Below, piece after piece: positions 33,090 through 42,477 of a stretch of 64,000 nucleotides of DNA. Within the stretch, counting starts at the first letter, position 1. The number at the start of each line of letters is the position of its first letter. The DNA comes from an uncultured Faecalibacterium sp. (GTDB lineage: Bacteria; Bacillota; Clostridia; Oscillospirales; Ruminococcaceae). A program made the translations under genes and the position numbers. The notes under the pieces are model-generated. The model was not told the DNA's origin. It saw only the letters and a list, made by a program, of their open reading frames with translations, and did not search any database. The DNA is taken from contig CAKTBG010000005.1 of assembly GCA_934533135.1 (NCBI GenBank), forward strand, positions 27,672-91,671. Direction: 5' to 3'.

Positions 33090-34625
33090 TCATTCCTGAT
33101 TGGTGGTCTGGGTCTCGGTGGGTTCTGTGGGATCTTCCGCCGTGTCTGCCGCGGCAGCATCGTCCGCGGCCGGGGCGGTCTCTGCGGCGGTCGGGTCGGC
33201 CGGGGCGGTCTCTGCCGGGGGTTCCGGCAGCTCCGGCGGTTCGGGCACAACGTAGCCCGAGGGCAGCTCCGGTTCTCCCTGCGCAAAACGGAATTTCCGG
33301 GTACTGGAAGCGGACAGGTGGCTCAGATCCAGCACACCGGTATCGGTGGCGGCGCAGCCCTTGCCGTCCGAATCCAGCAGCACATACTGCCCCAGCTTGA
33401 GCTTGTAGTCCAGCTCGTTCAGGGTGCCCAGCAGGACGCTGATCCGATCCTGATAGAGGAACGCCATCTGCTCGGTGTCCTCAAACTCGATCCGGGTCAC
33501 ATCGTCCAGCAGGCCGTAGGTTTCCAGCGCGGTCATCAGGGTGTGCAGGGATTCCAGCCGGTGGTCGGTCTGGGGTTCTGCCGCCGCTTCGGACGATGCT
33601 GCCGGATCCGAGGCCGCGCCGGACGCAGTGCTGTCGGCAGCGGGTTCTGTCGCTTCAAACGTCAGCGGATCGCCCGGCGTTTCGGAGACCGGCTCGCCGC
33701 CGTAGAGGGTCGGCAATGCGGCGGGCTGGCTGCCGGTTTTGTCCAAAATCTTCAGCCCGGCCGAGAGGGTCAGCCAGCCGTCCTGCACCTGCATGGCATA
33801 GCTGGGGATGGCTTCCGCCGCCCGCACCACCACCGTGCCGGGATACTCCCGCTCCACTCGGATGGATTCGAGCTTGGGGAACACCTTTTCCAGCTCGGCA
33901 GCTTTTTTCCGGCTGTCCACGCTGAAGATGTTTTCCTCGATCTGCACGCCCAGCGCACTGAGGATCTGGTCGCTGGAATAGCCCGCCAGCTCCTGCACCA
34001 CTGCGCCGTCGGCGTTCTGCACTTGGATCGCGCTGATCTTGAAGAGCATCGTCCCGGTCAGGTAGACGCCCACCCCGATGACGCAGAGCAGCAGCGCGAA
34101 GGCCGTCAGCCGCCGCATCACCCTGCGGCGGCGGATGGCCGCCCGGGTCATCCGGCGTCTCTTTTTCCGCTCCCGGCGGGCGGGATCCCGCATCGTTGCC
34201 TGCGTCGGGCGGAGACGACCGTTGGGCTGAGACCGCTGGGGCTCCCGGCTGTTCCGGGGGCGGTTTCCGGCGGTGTTGCCCGGATACCGGGTGGTGTTGT
34301 TCCGGGGGTGCGGTCCGTTCCGGTTGGCCGCCCTGCCCTGCGGGGGGCGGGGGCGGTTTCCGGTCGGGAAGGCAACACTGTTGTCTCTCCGCCCGGCGGG
34401 ATGGGCAGGGTTCGGCTCCCGCGGTTCGTAGTTCCGCTGGCCGGAACGGTTCTGCTGCCGGGTCGGGAACACGACGGTCTCCGGGTCGCCATACCCGCCG
34501 CTTGCCGGGCGGCGGTTCGGCGGGGTCTGCGAGGGGGTGCGCCGCAGGTCATCCCGATTCTGGTCGTATGCGCGGCGTTTGGAGCCCTGCGTGCGGCTCC
34601 GGTCACGATTCCGGTTCTGTGCCAT
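33090..34625 (-). CDS. ftsQ: Cell-division protein FtsQ/DivIB with long disordered ends
   Basis: A 511-residue protein. Residues 1-170 are Arg/Asn/Pro-rich and probably disordered and cytosolic; one membrane segment follows (LTAFALLLCVIGVGVYLTG, ~175-195); then the POTRA domain (FKISAIQVQNADG... ALGVQIEENIFSVD) and FtsQ beta domain. The C-terminal 80 residues are acidic and Pro/Ala/Thr-rich. Typical FtsQ/DivIB is 260-300 residues; both ends are extended and a Ser/Ala insert (~325-345) sits inside. Its place between murG and murE supports the call. AAAGGAGG precedes the start. Confidence 0.87.
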   Translation of the reverse strand: MAQNRNRDRSRTQGSKRRAYDQNRDDLRRTPSQTPPNRRPASGGYGDPETVVFPTRQQNRSGQRNYEPREPNPAHPAGRRDNSVAFPTGNRPRPPQGRAANRNGPHPRNNTTRYPGNTAGNRPRNSREPQRSQPNGRLRPTQATMRDPARRERKKRRRMTRAAIRRRRVMRRLTAFALLLCVIGVGVYLTGTMLFKISAIQVQNADGAVVQELAGYSSDQILSALGVQIEENIFSVDSRKKAAELEKVFPKLESIRVEREYPGTVVVRAAEAIPSYAMQVQDGWLTLSAGLKILDKTGSQPAALPTLYGGEPVSETPGDPLTFEATEPAADSTASGAASDPAASSEAAAEPQTDHRLESLHTLMTALETYGLLDDVTRIEFEDTEQMAFLYQDRISVLLGTLNELDYKLKLGQYVLLDSDGKGCAATDTGVLDLSHLSASSTRKFRFAQGEPELPSGYVVPEPPELPEPPAETAPADPTAAETAPAADDAAAADTAEDPTEPTETQTTNQE

Positions 34626-34678
34626 ACGGCGTTCCCTCCTTTCTGTCTGATTTTACCACAAGCTGCCCTTTGGTGCAA

Positions 34679-35806
34679 TCACGGCGTGTTGACCAGTTTG
34701 AGCAGCGCATCCGCGATCCGGTCGAGGCTGTCGTCCACCGACAGCTTCCGGGCATTCTGCCCCATTTCGGCCAGCTTGCCCGGCGTGCGGAGCATCTCGG
34801 AGACCGTGGCGATCAGGGTTTCGCCGGTCAGATCCTTTTCCTCAATGACCACGGCGGCTCCGGCCTTCTGCAGCTCGAGCGCGTTGTAGTACTGGTGGTT
34901 CTCGGCCACATTGGGGCTGGGGATCAGCACGGCGGCGCGGCCCACGGCTTCCAGCTCGGCCAGCGTCAGCGCACCGGCGCGGCTGATGACCAGATCGGCC
35001 GCGGCCAGCAGCTCAGGCATATTGTTGATGTATTCTTTTACCACAAGGCTGCCGCCGGGGGCGAAGCCCTTTTCTTTTTCGAGGTTCTGGAACAGCTCAA
35101 CGCCGTACTGCCCGGTGGCGTGGAGGTGGAGCACCGGCTTCTGGTTTTTCTGCTCCCATGCGCAGAGGTCGGCCACGACCTCGTTGACCCGGCGGGCACC
35201 GAGGCTGCCGCCGAAGGAGAGGATCACGGTGCGATCCCCTGCCCCCAGCTCGGCGCGGATAGCATCGCGGTTCTTGGCCTGCGTGAACACCTCGGGGCGG
35301 ACCGGGTTGCCGACCACAAGGGTCTTTTCGGGGGCACCCAGTTTCTCAACGGCGGCGGGCACGGCCGCGAATACGATGTCCACGTCCGGAGCCAGCAGCT
35401 TGTTGGTCACGCCGGGGAATGCGTTCTGCTCGTGCAGGGCGGTCTTGATGCCCCGCTTGGCTGCGCAGCGCACCACCGGCCCCGAAACATAGCCGCCGCA
35501 GCCGATGACGAGATCCGGCTGGATCTCCTTCATCATGGCTTTGGCCTTGGGGCCGGAGAGAGCCAGATTCCAGAGCGTGATCAGGTTGCGCTTGAGGTTG
35601 TGGAGCGACGGCTTGCGCTGGAAGCCGGTGATCTCGATGTGGTGGAAGGGGTAGCCCGCCTGCGTGACCAGACGGTACTCCATGCCCTCCTTCCGGCCTG
35701 CAAAATGGATCTCGGCGGTGGGGTCGGCCTTTCGGATGGCTCCCGCAATGGCCAGAGCCGGGTTGATGTGTCCGGCCGTGCCGCCGGCTGCGATCAATAC
35801 TTTCAT
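34679..35806 (-). CDS. murG: UDP-GlcNAc:lipid I N-acetylglucosaminyltransferase
   Basis: A 375-residue GT28 enzyme: MKVLIAAGGTAGHINPAL (Gly-rich loop 1), GCGGYVSGPVV (loop 2), HEQNAFPGVTN, SFGGSLGARRVNE (loop 3) and SRAGALTLAELEAVGRAAVLIPSP carry every MurG signature. It makes lipid II on the inner membrane face. The ATG at 35806 has GAGGAGGG upstream; the longer frame to 35920 reads through the previous gene's end and is not real. It is 13 bases after ftsW and about 50 bases before ftsQ. Confidence 0.97.
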   Translation of the reverse strand: MKVLIAAGGTAGHINPALAIAGAIRKADPTAEIHFAGRKEGMEYRLVTQAGYPFHHIEITGFQRKPSLHNLKRNLITLWNLALSGPKAKAMMKEIQPDLVIGCGGYVSGPVVRCAAKRGIKTALHEQNAFPGVTNKLLAPDVDIVFAAVPAAVEKLGAPEKTLVVGNPVRPEVFTQAKNRDAIRAELGAGDRTVILSFGGSLGARRVNEVVADLCAWEQKNQKPVLHLHATGQYGVELFQNLEKEKGFAPGGSLVVKEYINNMPELLAAADLVISRAGALTLAELEAVGRAAVLIPSPNVAENHQYYNALELQKAGAAVVIEEKDLTGETLIATVSEMLRTPGKLAEMGQNARKLSVDDSLDRIADALLKLVNTP

Positions 35807-35819
35807 AAACTTACCCTCC

Positions 35820-37103
35820 TCATTGGTTGGTCGGCTGTTTCTGGAACAAAATCGTCTTTGCCTTCCGCTCGGCTTCCCGCTCGGCGCGGGCGTGCTCCCG
35901 CTGCTGGCGGGCACGCTCACCGTTCCGCCCGATGTTGATCATCACGCCCATCTCGGCCAGAAGCAGGATCAGGCTGGTGCCGCCCGACGAGAAGAAGGGC
36001 AGCGAGATGCCGGTGTTGGGCAGCGTGTTGGTGACGACCGCAATGTTGCAGAATACCTGCCATGCGATCTGCGCCATGATGCCAATGCCCACCAGCGTGC
36101 AGTAGCGGTTTTCGGCATGGAACGCGATCCACAGCCCCTGCACGAGGAACAGCACAAACAGCAGGATCACCAGCACAGCCCCCACAAAGCCCAGCTCCTC
36201 GCAGACGACGCTGAAGATGAAGTCGTTGGTGCTCTCGGGCAGCCAGAGCTGTTTCTCGATGCTGTTGCCAAGGCCGAGGCCGGTCACCCCGCCCGAGCCG
36301 ATGGCATACAGGCTCTGCAGGGTCTGGTCGGTCATCTTGGAAAGATCCTGTGTCCAGCCGTCCAGACGGCTCTGCAGATAGGGGATCGAATCGACGTGCT
36401 GCAGGATGTTCTCCAGCAGAAAGATCATCGAAAACGCGCCCGCCCATGTGACGATGCCGCCCATGCCGCCCAGCATCAGGATGGTGCCGACGATGGCGCA
36501 GGTCAGGACGATGCCCGACATATGCGGCTCCATCATCAGCAGCACGATGACCGGCAGCAGCGGCAGCAGCGGGCGGATCAGCTCCCGGACGATCCGCTGG
36601 TACAGCCACGCACGCACCGGCACCCGGCCAGAACCGTTGGGGTTCAGTTTTTCGAGCCGCGGCGTCTTTGCGGCGATGTGTGCCGTGAGCAGGATCATCT
36701 CAAACTTGGCGATCTCCGATACCTGAATGGTAAAGCCGATCCGGAGCCAGCGGCGGCAGCCGTTCAGCGGTGCGCTGAACAGCACCAGCACCAGCATCAC
36801 GAGGCACACGGCATACCCCGGCCAGACCAGTTTGCGCAGAAACCGGTGATCCAGATACGAAAAGAGGATCATGGCCGCCAGACCCAGCCCAAGGCAGAGC
36901 ACCTGCGATTTGATGTAGTACAGGCTGTCGCCCATGCGCAGGTAGCCGGTGGTATAGCTGGCACTGAACAGCATCACCAAACCGAAGATGAGGATGATGC
37001 CCAGCGTAAACAGCCAGTGGATCAGCACCTGCGACCATGGGCCGGGGTCGCGCTGTAAGATCGAAATGGACTCCGGGCGTTGTTTTCGGCGGATGGTTGC
37101 CAT
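35820..37103 (-). CDS. ftsW: SEDS glycosyltransferase, FtsW type
   Basis: A 427-residue, ten-segment membrane protein of the SEDS family. LIFGLVMLFSASY, the RRWLRIGFTIQVSEIAKFEMI loop, and NTLPNTGISLPFFSSGGTSL are diagnostic. SEDS proteins polymerise glycan from lipid II, and its neighbours murG and ftsQ indicate FtsW rather than RodA. The start at 37103 has GAGGGAGGGG six bases upstream; a TTG at 37121 overlaps that site and is not used. The C-terminal 40 residues are Arg/Glu-rich and cytosolic. Confidence 0.94.
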   Translation of the reverse strand: MATIRRKQRPESISILQRDPGPWSQVLIHWLFTLGIILIFGLVMLFSASYTTGYLRMGDSLYYIKSQVLCLGLGLAAMILFSYLDHRFLRKLVWPGYAVCLVMLVLVLFSAPLNGCRRWLRIGFTIQVSEIAKFEMILLTAHIAAKTPRLEKLNPNGSGRVPVRAWLYQRIVRELIRPLLPLLPVIVLLMMEPHMSGIVLTCAIVGTILMLGGMGGIVTWAGAFSMIFLLENILQHVDSIPYLQSRLDGWTQDLSKMTDQTLQSLYAIGSGGVTGLGLGNSIEKQLWLPESTNDFIFSVVCEELGFVGAVLVILLFVLFLVQGLWIAFHAENRYCTLVGIGIMAQIAWQVFCNIAVVTNTLPNTGISLPFFSSGGTSLILLLAEMGVMINIGRNGERARQQREHARAEREAERKAKTILFQKQPTNQ

Positions 37104-37117
37104 CCGCATCCCCTCCC

Positions 37118-38170
37118 TCAACTGATTTTTGCCATCTGCACCGTCAGGGCAATGCCCAGCAGTGCGATGACTGTAAAAATGTAAAAGATGGTCACCGGGT
37201 CACGGCCTCGTTTTTCGAGCCAGCGGTGCAGCGGTGCGGTGGCAAAGAGCTGCCGCCGCCCGTTTGAGAGCCGGTAGACGGCGATCTGCACCGCCACCAT
37301 GCCGCCCTCCAACCAGTAGGGCAGTGCCAGCGGCAGGGTCAGACCCGGCCAGCCGATGGCCAAGAGCACACAGCCCAGCACCCCGGCCACAAACAAGCTG
37401 CCGACCGCACCGGGCAGCAGCTTTGCCGGGTAGAAGTTCCAGAGCAGAAATGCCAGCAGCGCACCGGCCAATGCCGCCGGAAGCACCGCCAGCGGAAACC
37501 AGCCCAGCACCGTCATGCTGACCATCAGCCCCAACATGGCTGCAAACGCCGTGCCGCAGAGCACGCCGTCGATGCCGTCCGTCACCCGGACGCTCTCGGC
37601 CAGTGCCACCAGCAAAAGCTCCCATACCACGGGGGCCGCCCGCCCCAGCTCCCAGTATCCGACGCCGGGCAGGGTGACGCCGGAGGCAAGGCAGTGGTGC
37701 GCGGCCAAAAGCACCTGCACTGCGGCGGCAGCGGCGGCTTCCAAGGCCAGCCGCGTCGTGCGGCGCAGACCCAGCGGCGAATGCCGCCGCAGCCGGGTCA
37801 GGTCATCGGCCAGCCCCACCGCACCGAACAGCAGCCCGCCGAACAGCCCGATCAGCAGCCGGGTGGTCAGCAGACCCTCGTTGCCCAGCAATTCCGGCTG
37901 GGCGATGCAGGCGGCCGTCCAGCCCACGCCCAGTGCCGCCAAGGTGCCGACCATCAGGCACAGCCCGCCCATGGTCGGCGGCTGCGGTTCCGGGTCAGAC
38001 GGCGGCTGCGCTGGTTGCGGCTGGGAGGGCGGCGGTTCCGGTTCGACCCATGTTTCCCGTGTTTTGGGCTGCTGCCGGAACGCCCGGAGCAGCGGCACCA
38101 TCAGGTTGCCGAGAGCCGCCGTCAGAAAAAAGCCCAGTGTCGAAGCGACGATCAAGGCAAAACGAATCAT
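37118..38170 (-). CDS. mraY: Divergent phospho-MurNAc-pentapeptide transferase (MraY-like)
   Basis: A 350-residue polytopic protein of the MraY/WecA family. VGLADDLTRL (DD motif), VTDGIDGVLCG (catalytic Asp) and PTMGGLCLM match MraY, and the gene lies between murF and ftsW. It transfers phospho-MurNAc-pentapeptide to undecaprenyl phosphate. Two points are odd: residues ~35-65 hold a Pro/Gln/Glu insert (EPEPPPSQPQPAQPP), and the conserved HHHFE motif is reduced to PLHRWLE, losing two His thought to bind the substrate. Unless a second mraY exists, this one must still work. GTGGAG precedes the start. Confidence 0.85.
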   Translation of the reverse strand: MIRFALIVASTLGFFLTAALGNLMVPLLRAFRQQPKTRETWVEPEPPPSQPQPAQPPSDPEPQPPTMGGLCLMVGTLAALGVGWTAACIAQPELLGNEGLLTTRLLIGLFGGLLFGAVGLADDLTRLRRHSPLGLRRTTRLALEAAAAAAVQVLLAAHHCLASGVTLPGVGYWELGRAAPVVWELLLVALAESVRVTDGIDGVLCGTAFAAMLGLMVSMTVLGWFPLAVLPAALAGALLAFLLWNFYPAKLLPGAVGSLFVAGVLGCVLLAIGWPGLTLPLALPYWLEGGMVAVQIAVYRLSNGRRQLFATAPLHRWLEKRGRDPVTIFYIFTVIALLGIALTVQMAKIS

Positions 38171-38199
38171 AGTTTACTCCACGAACTTCAGCATCCTTA

Positions 38200-38344
38200 C
38201 CCTCTCAGTCTCGCTTTGCTCGACAGCTCTCCCAAAGGGAGAGCCAAGACTTGGCTCCCACTCCGGGAAAGTCTCCCCCGGCCGGGGGAGGTGGCACGCA
38301 AGTGCCAGAAGGGGAACGGCTGTCACCGCAGGTGACTGAGAGGG
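38200..38344. repeat. Intergenic palindromic repeat inside the cell-wall operon (mraY-murF)
   Basis: Starts CCCTCTCAGTC and ends GACTGAGAGGG, so its two ends are inverted copies. Inside are AGCTCTCCC/GGGAGAGC, CTCCCCCGGCCGGGGGAG and GGCACGCAAGTGCC. Two half elements are joined. Confidence 0.9.
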
Positions 38345-38354
38345 CAAGTTCTTT

Positions 38355-39722
38355 TTATTTTTGTTCTTCGTAGAAGATGGCAAGTGCCTTCTCCAAAGCC
38401 ATGCCGCGGCTGGCCTTGACCAGCAAAGCGTCGCCGGGCTGCATGGCCGCCAGCAGCAGACCGGCCGCCTCGCGGTAGGTGGCCGCATGGACGGCCTTGA
38501 GCCCCGCCTCGGCTGCGGCTTTGGCGGTGTGCTTGGCTTCTTCGCCGTAGCAGACCAGCAGCTCCAGCCCGGAAGCGGCCGCCTGACGGCCGACCTCCTC
38601 GTGGGCAGAGGGGCTGATCCCGCCCAGCTCCAGCATATCGCCCAGCAGCGCATACCGCCGCTTGGCGGGATACTCCCGGAACATGGTCAGCGCAGCCTTC
38701 ATGCTGTCGGGGTTGGCGTTGTAGCAGTCCTCGATCACATCCACGCCCTTGCTGTGGACGACCCTCTGGCGCATTCCGGTCTGCTGGAAGTCGGCCAGCC
38801 CTGCAATGACGCCTTTGGGGTCAAGGCCAAGGCGGGTGGCGGCGGCATAAGCCGCCAGCGCGTTGGCCACGTTGTGCCTGCCCATCGCCGGGATGCGCAC
38901 CGGGAAGCAGCCCGCGTTCCGATCCACGAGAGTGAAGGCCATGCCGTCGCCCTCCGGATGGACGTCCTGTGCGCAGACATCCGCGTCTGCATCGCCGAGG
39001 CTGAACCAGACCGGCCGGACAGAACCGGGCAGAGCCGCTTTCCGCAGGAAGGGATCGTCGCCGTTCAGCACCAGCGGGGCACCTTCGGGCAGACCGGCGC
39101 AGATCTCGAGCTTGGCCTTGCAGATGTTCTCCTGACTGCCGAGGTTGCCGATGTGGGATACGCCGATGCAGGTGATGATGCCGACATCCGGCCGGGCACA
39201 CTTGGTCAGCCGCTCGATCTCCCCCAGATGGCTCATGCCCATCTCGACCACCGCATACGCGGTGTCTTTCCCGATGTGGAAGAGGGTGCGGGGCAGACCC
39301 AGCTCGTTGTTCTGGTTGCCCTCGGTCTTGATGGTGCTGCCAAAGCCCGCAATGGCAGCGTAGGTCATCTGCTTGGTGGTGGTCTTGCCGACGCTGCCGG
39401 TCACGCCCACGATCTTGGGCGCAAACTGGCGGCGGTAGTTCGCGCCCATGGTCATCATGGCGCGGTAGCTGTCCGGGCAGAGGACGGCCTTCTCCGCGGG
39501 CACGCCCTCCACCGGGTGGTTCAGCACCACATAGGCCGCCCCCTGTTCCAGTGCCTTGGCCGCAAAATCGTGGCCATCGAATTTTTCTCCGGGGAAGGCC
39601 ACAAAAATGCAGCCCGGCCGCACCTCGCGGCTGTCGGTGGTCACAAGATCGAGGGCAGTGTCGGCGGCAAATCCCTCTGCCGCCAGCCCCTCGAGTAAGA
39701 TCTTCGCAGAAATCGGTTCCAT
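38355..39722 (-). CDS. murF: UDP-MurNAc-tripeptide:D-Ala-D-Ala ligase
   Basis: A 455-residue Mur ligase: TTDSREVRPGCIFVAFPGEK in domain 1, ATP loop GVTGSVGKTTTKQM, EMGMSHLGEIERLT, DCYNANPDSMKAAL and GDMLELG are the MurF pattern. It adds D-Ala-D-Ala to complete the pentapeptide. AAGGGA lies about 12 bases before the ATG, weaker than for its neighbours. It lies between the class B PBP and mraY genes, separated from both by repeat elements. Length is standard. Confidence 0.96.
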   Translation of the reverse strand: MEPISAKILLEGLAAEGFAADTALDLVTTDSREVRPGCIFVAFPGEKFDGHDFAAKALEQGAAYVVLNHPVEGVPAEKAVLCPDSYRAMMTMGANYRRQFAPKIVGVTGSVGKTTTKQMTYAAIAGFGSTIKTEGNQNNELGLPRTLFHIGKDTAYAVVEMGMSHLGEIERLTKCARPDVGIITCIGVSHIGNLGSQENICKAKLEICAGLPEGAPLVLNGDDPFLRKAALPGSVRPVWFSLGDADADVCAQDVHPEGDGMAFTLVDRNAGCFPVRIPAMGRHNVANALAAYAAATRLGLDPKGVIAGLADFQQTGMRQRVVHSKGVDVIEDCYNANPDSMKAALTMFREYPAKRRYALLGDMLELGGISPSAHEEVGRQAAASGLELLVCYGEEAKHTAKAAAEAGLKAVHAATYREAAGLLLAAMQPGDALLVKASRGMALEKALAIFYEEQK

Positions 39723-39770
39723 AGCTGGTTGTTCCCTTCTCTATAATTTGATTTTATGCACGTGATCTCT

Positions 39771-39919
39771 TTGCCAATGGCTCCCCTACAAGGGGAGCTG
39801 TCTGCGAAGCAGACTGAGAGGTTGGACAAGCTGCGGCCTAGGATTTGCGGCTGCTCTGTACAACCTCTCCGTCATCCCTCCGGGATGCCACCTCCCCTAG
39901 TAGGGGAGGCTTTGGCAAT
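39771..39919. repeat. Intergenic palindromic repeat pair inside the cell-wall operon (murF-pbp)
   Basis: Two half elements in opposite orientation: TTGCCAATGGCTCCCC...GAGAGGTT (39771-39823) and AACCTCTCCGTC...TTTGGCAAT (39861-39919), so the outer ends form an inverted repeat. The second half ends five bases before the penicillin-binding-protein stop. Confidence 0.88.
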
Positions 39920-39924
39920 CCCCC

Positions 39925-42417
39925 TCACCCACACGTTATCGTCACAATGGTTCCCCGCTGCACGCTGGCACCCGGGGCTTCGCTCTGGCTCTGGACGAGG
40001 CCGCTGCCCTCGACGGTGCAGTTGAGGCCTGCGGCGGCCAGCATCTGTCGGGCAAAGTCCGCGCTCTTGCCGGTCACATCCGGCACCTCGGTGTGGCTGC
40101 CCTCGTAGGTATCGGTATACAGGTAGATGGTGGTTCCATAGGCCACCTGCGTACCCGCACGGGGGTACTGGTAGGTGACCACCGCCCCGGCCTGATCGCC
40201 GGAGCTGCTCTCCATCAGCTGGTGCTTCAAGCCCTTGGTGTTCAGGGAGACCTGCGCGTTGCTCCACTCCTTGCCCACCAGCTCCGGCACCTTGAAGGTG
40301 GTCTGGCTGCGGTCTTTGCCGTCGGTGGCAATGCCAAGGTAGGGGGCGATCTCACTGATGATGTTGCCGACCACCGGAGCCGCCAGAATGGACGAGTAGT
40401 CGGTTCGGACGTTGTTGGGGTCGTCCAGCATGACATAGACCAGAATTTCCGGGTCGTTGGCGGGCAGAACAGCCGCGAAGGACGCGACCTTTTTGTAGTC
40501 TCCGTCGGCGCGGCGGTCCATGTTCAGCTGTTCCGAGGTGCCCGATTTGCCGCCGATGCGGTACCCCGCGACATAGGCGTTGGAGCCGCCGCCCGTGATG
40601 GTGCCGTCGCCGACCTCATACTCCATGATCTGGCGGATGGTCTCGCTGGCACTCTCGCTGATGACCTGACGGCGGACATTGGATCCGATCTCCTCGATCA
40701 CATTGCCGTTCTGGTCGGTGATCTTGTCCACGACATGGGGCGTGACCAGATAACCGCCGTTGACGGCTGCGGAAATGGCCGTGCAGACCTGCAGCGGGGT
40801 GACCGCCATGGCCTGACCGAACGACGACGACGACAGCTGGACTTCGCCCAGCTGGTTGGCGGTATAATACTGCATGAAGTTGGTCTCGTTGGGCAGATCG
40901 ACGCCGGTGCGCTCGGTAAAGCCGAACGCGTCGAAGTAATCGTAGAAGAGGCTCGCGCCGACCCGCTGCCCCAGCTGGATGAAGTAGATGTTGCAGCTGT
41001 TCCGCAGAGCCTGCGCAAGGTTCTGCACGCCGTGCGCTTTTTTGCCGGCGCAGTGATAGGTCTCTTTGGCCACACCGTAGGCACCGGAGCAGTTGAAGGT
41101 GGTGTTGAGGGTGGCATTGCCCGAATCGACCCCCATGGCCGCCGTAATGACCTTAAAAACGCTTCCGGGGTAGTACAGCTCGGTGATGGTCTTGTTCTTC
41201 CACTGGATGTCGCGGTAATAGCCCGAGTAGTCGGCCTCCGGGTCAAGGATCTTGTTGCCGTTGGCGTCCAGCTGGAAGCTGCCGTCCTCATTTTTGAGAT
41301 AGATGCCGTACAGCTCCGGCTCAGCGTGGACCAGCTCGTTGAGATAGGCTTCGTTGGCCGAATAGTCCAGCGGGTTGTTCGGGTCAAAATCCGGTTTGGA
41401 AGCCATGGCAAGGATCGCGCCGGTCTTGACGTTCATCACGATGGCCGCGCCGCGGTTCTCGACGTTGTTGGCCTTGATCGCCTCGTTCAGGTAGCGTTCG
41501 GCCACTTCCTGAATGTTCACGTCCAGCGAGAGGACAAGGTTGGAGCCATCCTTCGCCGCGTAGGTGGTCGCGCGCTGGTCTGCAATGGCGTTGCCGTAGG
41601 CGTTGCGCAAGGTGATGGTGCGGCCGTTGACACCGGCCAGCGTGGATTCGTAGGATTTTTCGAGGCCGTAGGTGCCGTAGCCGTCTGCGTCGCAGAAGCC
41701 CAGCACCGCTGCGGCGAATGCGCCGTAGGGATAATCCCGCTGGAAACTCTTGGTGGACGACACCGAAACACGGCCTTTCCGGGTGGTGTCGGTGGCGCGC
41801 TTGTGCGCCTTATTGTACTCGGAGATGTAGCTCTCGATGGAGAGCTTGATGGCGTTGTTCACCTTGGTGGCCAGCACCTGATAGGACGAGTCGCTCTTGG
41901 ACAGGGCGTCGTAGACGGTCTGGTACTGCTTCTGGTAGGCTTCCGATGCGGTGTCCACGCTGTCCAGCGAGGTGCCGTCGCCCGAGAGCAGCCGCAGGGT
42001 GATCTGCCCGCTGACCTCGGCCAATGCCGCCGGGTCTGCCGTCTTGGTCACTGCCTTGGTCTCCTCGTCGGTCTTGCTGGTGAACAGAGCCGTGCTGTAG
42101 CTGGGGTCGGCCCAGATGGTCCAGACCACGCTGGTGGAGGCCAGCGTGATGCCGGAGGTGTCGTAGATCTCGCCGCGGGTGGCCTGAAGGGTGCTGTCCA
42201 GCAGCTGCTGCTCGGCGGCATACTGGCGGTAGGTCGCACCGTCCCGGATCTGGATGTTGTACAGGCTGCGGATCACGATGCCGGCCGCCAGCAGGATGCA
42301 AAGTACCGCCGCACCGTAGCTCAATTTCCGCAGCGGTGCGCTGAGACGCTCGTGCGGATCGCTGCGGCGCAGGCGGTAGAATGCTTTTTTATGAGGCTTC
42401 TGGGATGGTTCTTGCAT
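39925..42417 (-). CDS. Class B penicillin-binding protein with two PASTA domains (SpoVD/FtsI type)
   Basis: An 830-residue transpeptidase: a cytosolic start, one membrane segment (~35-55), the dimerisation/pedestal domain, and the transpeptidase domain with SVFK (Ser419, Lys422), SCN and KSGTS (Lys624). Two C-terminal PASTA domains follow (VPELVGKEW..., VPDVTGKSADFA...), as in SpoVD and PBP2x. It crosslinks septal or spore peptidoglycan. GAGGAG precedes the start. Its place in the division cluster after ftsL suggests the divisome enzyme, although the domain order also fits SpoVD. Confidence 0.95.
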   Translation of the reverse strand: MQEPSQKPHKKAFYRLRRSDPHERLSAPLRKLSYGAAVLCILLAAGIVIRSLYNIQIRDGATYRQYAAEQQLLDSTLQATRGEIYDTSGITLASTSVVWTIWADPSYSTALFTSKTDEETKAVTKTADPAALAEVSGQITLRLLSGDGTSLDSVDTASEAYQKQYQTVYDALSKSDSSYQVLATKVNNAIKLSIESYISEYNKAHKRATDTTRKGRVSVSSTKSFQRDYPYGAFAAAVLGFCDADGYGTYGLEKSYESTLAGVNGRTITLRNAYGNAIADQRATTYAAKDGSNLVLSLDVNIQEVAERYLNEAIKANNVENRGAAIVMNVKTGAILAMASKPDFDPNNPLDYSANEAYLNELVHAEPELYGIYLKNEDGSFQLDANGNKILDPEADYSGYYRDIQWKNKTITELYYPGSVFKVITAAMGVDSGNATLNTTFNCSGAYGVAKETYHCAGKKAHGVQNLAQALRNSCNIYFIQLGQRVGASLFYDYFDAFGFTERTGVDLPNETNFMQYYTANQLGEVQLSSSSFGQAMAVTPLQVCTAISAAVNGGYLVTPHVVDKITDQNGNVIEEIGSNVRRQVISESASETIRQIMEYEVGDGTITGGGSNAYVAGYRIGGKSGTSEQLNMDRRADGDYKKVASFAAVLPANDPEILVYVMLDDPNNVRTDYSSILAAPVVGNIISEIAPYLGIATDGKDRSQTTFKVPELVGKEWSNAQVSLNTKGLKHQLMESSSGDQAGAVVTYQYPRAGTQVAYGTTIYLYTDTYEGSHTEVPDVTGKSADFARQMLAAAGLNCTVEGSGLVQSQSEAPGASVQRGTIVTITCG

Positions 42418-42477
42418 TGGTTCTTCTCCTCAGAAACCGAAAAAGCGTGCGCTGCCGCACGCTTTTCGATTCGTGGT

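Noticed and set aside
38200..38344. Insertion sequence or transposase remnant
   Set aside because: The repeats are 50-180 bp, have no coding part and no flanking duplication that I can see. They look like non-autonomous REP/MITE-type elements; no transposase is in the window.
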